DNA from: Thermoplasmatales archaeon UBA509
GTDB taxonomy: Archaea; Thermoplasmatota; Thermoplasmata; Thermoplasmatales; Thermoplasmataceae
Reading direction: 5' to 3'
Length of the DNA stretch: 16,414 nucleotides
Assembly: GCA_002498845.1 (NCBI GenBank)
Contig: DAJC01000043.1
Coordinates: 5,113-21,526 of the forward strand
Part shown: positions 15,173 to 16,414 of the stretch, in pieces
Numbering within the stretch: the first letter of the stretch is position 1
Layout of the letters: each line of letters opens with the position of its first letter
Made by a program: the position numbers and the translations under genes
The notes under the pieces: generated by a model
Told to the model about the DNA's origin: nothing
The model's database searches: none
What the model saw: only the letters and a program-made list of their open reading frames with translations

Positions 15173-16055
15173 CTTCCAGCTTCCGAATCTGTATCATCAG
15201 GCTCTTAAACTGTTTTATCGTCAGCTGCTGTTCACTGTCGCTCCTGGCATTATCCGGATCTGGGTGGACCTCAACAAGTATCATATCTGCACCAGCGGCA
15301 ACTGCTGACAGGGCCAGAGGGATGACCAGATCCCGCTTTCCAGCAGCATGACTGGGGTCCACGCAGATTGGGAGATGCGTTCTCTGCTTCAGTACCGGTA
15401 CAGCACCGATGTCAAGGGTGAATCTTGTGGAGTTTTCAAATGTCCTTATGCCCCGTTCACAGAGTATAACTGATCTGTTGCCGCCCTGCAGTACATATTC
15501 AGCGGAACCAAGCAGTTCATCAATTGTGTTTCCCATCCCTCTCTTGAGCAGTACTGGCTTCCTCAATTCGCCGAGCTTGGTGAGAAGGGTGAAATTCTGT
15601 GCGTTTCTGGAGCCCACCTGAAGTATGTCCACATCCCTGAAAAATGGGAGCTGGGAAATATCCATGATCTCAGATACAACCGGCAGACCCGTCAGTTCCT
15701 TTGCCCTTAGAAGCTCCTTTATTCCCTGCTCTCCGTATCCCTGGAACGAGTACGGGCTGGTCCTTGGCTTGAAAGCGCCACCACGTATTATGCTGGCGCC
15801 TGCTTTCTTCAGTTCAAGGGCAAATTCGTCCATGCCCTCAAAATCTATGGAACATGGGCCCGCGGCAACCTGCACTGGCCTGGATCCTATCATGGATGAT
15901 CCCGCTTCAACAATTGTGTCTATGTTGTTTGTTTCCCTATCATAGAGGAACTTGGCCGATCCCTTTCTTTTTAAATTCACATTATTACCGGACTTACCCT
16001 CTGCATGATTCAGGGATCCGGAACTTACGTACTCATTACTCATCTCCACACCCAT
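15156..16055 (-). CDS. aroF: 3-deoxy-7-phosphoheptulonate (DAHP) synthase, type I-beta
   Basis: Condenses PEP and erythrose-4-phosphate, the committing step of aromatic biosynthesis. From the ATG at 16055 the protein has 299 residues. The catalytic barrel shows AGPCSI (metal ligand Cys68), RGGAFKPRTSPYSFQG, SEIMD, QVGSRNAQN, LLKRGM, LCERGIRTFE, CVDPSHAAG (His236), VEVHPDP (Glu262) and a final ARSD with Asp273. This is the I-beta/KDO8P-like pattern. Some I-beta enzymes carry a regulatory ferredoxin-like or chorismate mutase domain; here the barrel is preceded only by about 45 residues that are mostly polar and show no such domain, so no feedback domain is apparent. The start is fixed by GGGAGG (16063-16068), seven bases before ATG 16055; the TTG at 16070 sits at the edge of this site. 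First gene of the operon. Confidence 0.93.
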   Translation of the reverse strand: MGVEMSNEYVSSGSLNHAEGKSGNNVNLKRKGSAKFLYDRETNNIDTIVEAGSSMIGSRPVQVAAGPCSIDFEGMDEFALELKKAGASIIRGGAFKPRTSPYSFQGYGEQGIKELLRAKELTGLPVVSEIMDISQLPFFRDVDILQVGSRNAQNFTLLTKLGELRKPVLLKRGMGNTIDELLGSAEYVLQGGNRSVILCERGIRTFENSTRFTLDIGAVPVLKQRTHLPICVDPSHAAGKRDLVIPLALSAVAAGADMILVEVHPDPDNARSDSEQQLTIKQFKSLMIQIRKLEDALGR

Positions 16056-16062
16056 ACTGCTG

Positions 16063-16068
16063 CCTCCC
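16063..16068 (-). promoter_or_regulatory. Shine-Dalgarno of the DAHP synthase gene
   Basis: The minus strand reads GGGAGG, seven bases before the ATG at 16055. It decides the start of the first aro gene and shows that this mRNA has a leader, unlike the leaderless single genes to the left. Confidence 0.7.
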
Positions 16069-16073
16069 AAAGT

Positions 16074-16104
16074 GAATTGATGATTTTTTATTCATCTTGA
16101 ATTC
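16074..16104 (-). promoter_or_regulatory. predicted leader hairpin before the aro operon
   Basis: In the RNA sense the sequence GAATT, bulge CAA, GATGA, an eight-base A-rich loop, then TCATC and AATTC can fold into two stacked five-pair helices with a three-base bulge. The hairpin ends five bases before the Shine-Dalgarno, so its folding could influence ribosome access. As DNA it is also an interrupted inverted repeat near the expected transcription start and might instead bind a regulator. AT-rich sequence makes such pairings less surprising. Confidence 0.4.
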
Positions 16105-16140
16105 ATTGTATTTCATCTAGTAAATTACCTGCCCCTTTAT

Positions 16141-16153
16141 CTTTATTTAAATG
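16141..16153 (-). promoter_or_regulatory. candidate TATA box of the aro operon
   Basis: The minus strand reads TTTAAATAAAG. A start site about 25 bases on (near 16120) would give a leader of about 65 bases containing the hairpin and the Shine-Dalgarno. A second AT-rich candidate lies at 16189-16202, so the exact promoter is uncertain. Confidence 0.4.
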
Positions 16154-16202
16154 TACCTGAGACTCTTGAATCTTACCCAAAATGCAATGATATAATTTAA
16201 AC

Positions 16203-16225
16203 ATTGTTGTTTTTTATGCAACAAT
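16203..16225. promoter_or_regulatory. inverted repeat, candidate operator between divergent genes
   Basis: ATTGTTG (16203-16209) and CAACAAT (16219-16225) are perfect seven-base arms around a nine-base spacer. The repeat directly follows a TATA-like TATAATTTAA (16191-16200) that reads plausibly on either strand. It sits in the 287-base gap between the aro operon and the rightward gene and could be bound by a dimeric regulator controlling either. No regulator family is identifiable from the sequence alone. Confidence 0.4.
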
Positions 16226-16308
16226 ACATATGGAAAAGAATTCACAGGCCTGAGAAAATAAACTTAAAAATCCACTTATGTGTCACCGGCAATAACCTGT
16301 TACAAAAA

Positions 16309-16318
16309 GATTTATAAG
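16309..16318 (+). promoter_or_regulatory. TATA box of the right-edge gene
   Basis: GATTTATAAG, preceded by AAAAA, is a good archaeal TATA box with its centre about 28 bases before the ATG at 16343. That is the spacing expected for leaderless transcription. Confidence 0.6.
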
Positions 16319-16342
16319 TATCGTATCTAATATTTCATCTCA

Positions 16343-16414
16343 ATGAATGCTATAGCTAAATTCATTCTGTTGGCTATCCCATACTTTCTGATGGTTTTGG
16401 GGATAGGCATATAT
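16343..16414 (+). CDS. start of a membrane or secreted protein gene, truncated by window edge
   Basis: An ATG at 16343 opens 24 codons that reach the window end without a stop. After MNAIAK the residues are almost all hydrophobic (Phe, Ile, Leu, Val, Met, Gly), as in a first transmembrane helix or signal sequence. A TATA box at leaderless distance precedes it, which supports a real gene divergent from the aro operon. The family cannot be named from so short a piece. Confidence 0.6.
   Translation, partial: MNAIAKFILLAIPYFLMVLGIGIY

Noticed and set aside
16216..16320. 33-codon plus-strand frame starting in the inverted repeat (ATG at 16216)
   Set aside because: It is preceded by a TATA-like element, but it is short, has no recognisable features, and ends over the TATA box of the next gene; most likely non-coding regulatory DNA.

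Overview
The window reads as a chromosomal segment of a Thermoplasmatales-like (Thermoplasmata) euryarchaeon. The evidence is a GHMP-type (archaeal) shikimate kinase, an archaeal Nob1, a secreted acid protease of the sedolisin type with repeats and a C-terminal membrane anchor, heavy use of AGG/AGA and ATA codons, TATA boxes about 21-31 bases before the first gene of several units (leaderless transcripts), and strong Shine-Dalgarno motifs inside the large operon. Base composition is close to 50% GC by eye. The genus cannot be fixed from this stretch. No mobile element, CRISPR array, rRNA or tRNA was found.

Left part (about 1-5850, minus strand, transcribed right to left): a divergent acyl-CoA synthetase-like adenylate-forming protein, a 977-residue S53 (sedolisin) peptidase with four C-terminal repeats and a membrane anchor, the rRNA-maturation endonuclease Nob1, and a metal-dependent cyclase/formamidase-family hydrolase. 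Middle (5850-9504): a branched-chain aminotransferase on the plus strand with its own TATA box, a single-domain cupin and a tandem rhodanese on the minus strand, and a membrane-bound family-2 glycosyltransferase resembling Egghead on the plus strand.

Right part (9553-16055, minus strand): one unbroken operon with all seven enzymes from erythrose-4-phosphate plus PEP to chorismate. In transcription order these are DAHP synthase, AroB, AroE, AroC, archaeal shikimate kinase, AroA and AroD. Every junction overlaps (4 to 34 bases), so translational coupling is likely. Using DAHP synthase and AroB means this organism takes the classical route to dehydroquinate rather than the DKFP/AroB' route of many other euryarchaea. 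The operon leader holds a predicted hairpin just before the Shine-Dalgarno of the DAHP synthase gene. A divergent gene on the plus strand begins at the right edge (16343, truncated).

Most of the content is ordinary housekeeping. The points worth a second look are: chorismate synthase with Ala-Ser in place of the catalytic-histidine segment of the GESHG motif; an adenylate-forming enzyme in which the ATP-binding and catalytic motifs are substituted; Asn in place of both expected Asp calcium ligands in the S53 protease; the leader hairpin; and inverted repeats at two promoter regions. No clearly new multi-gene system is evident.
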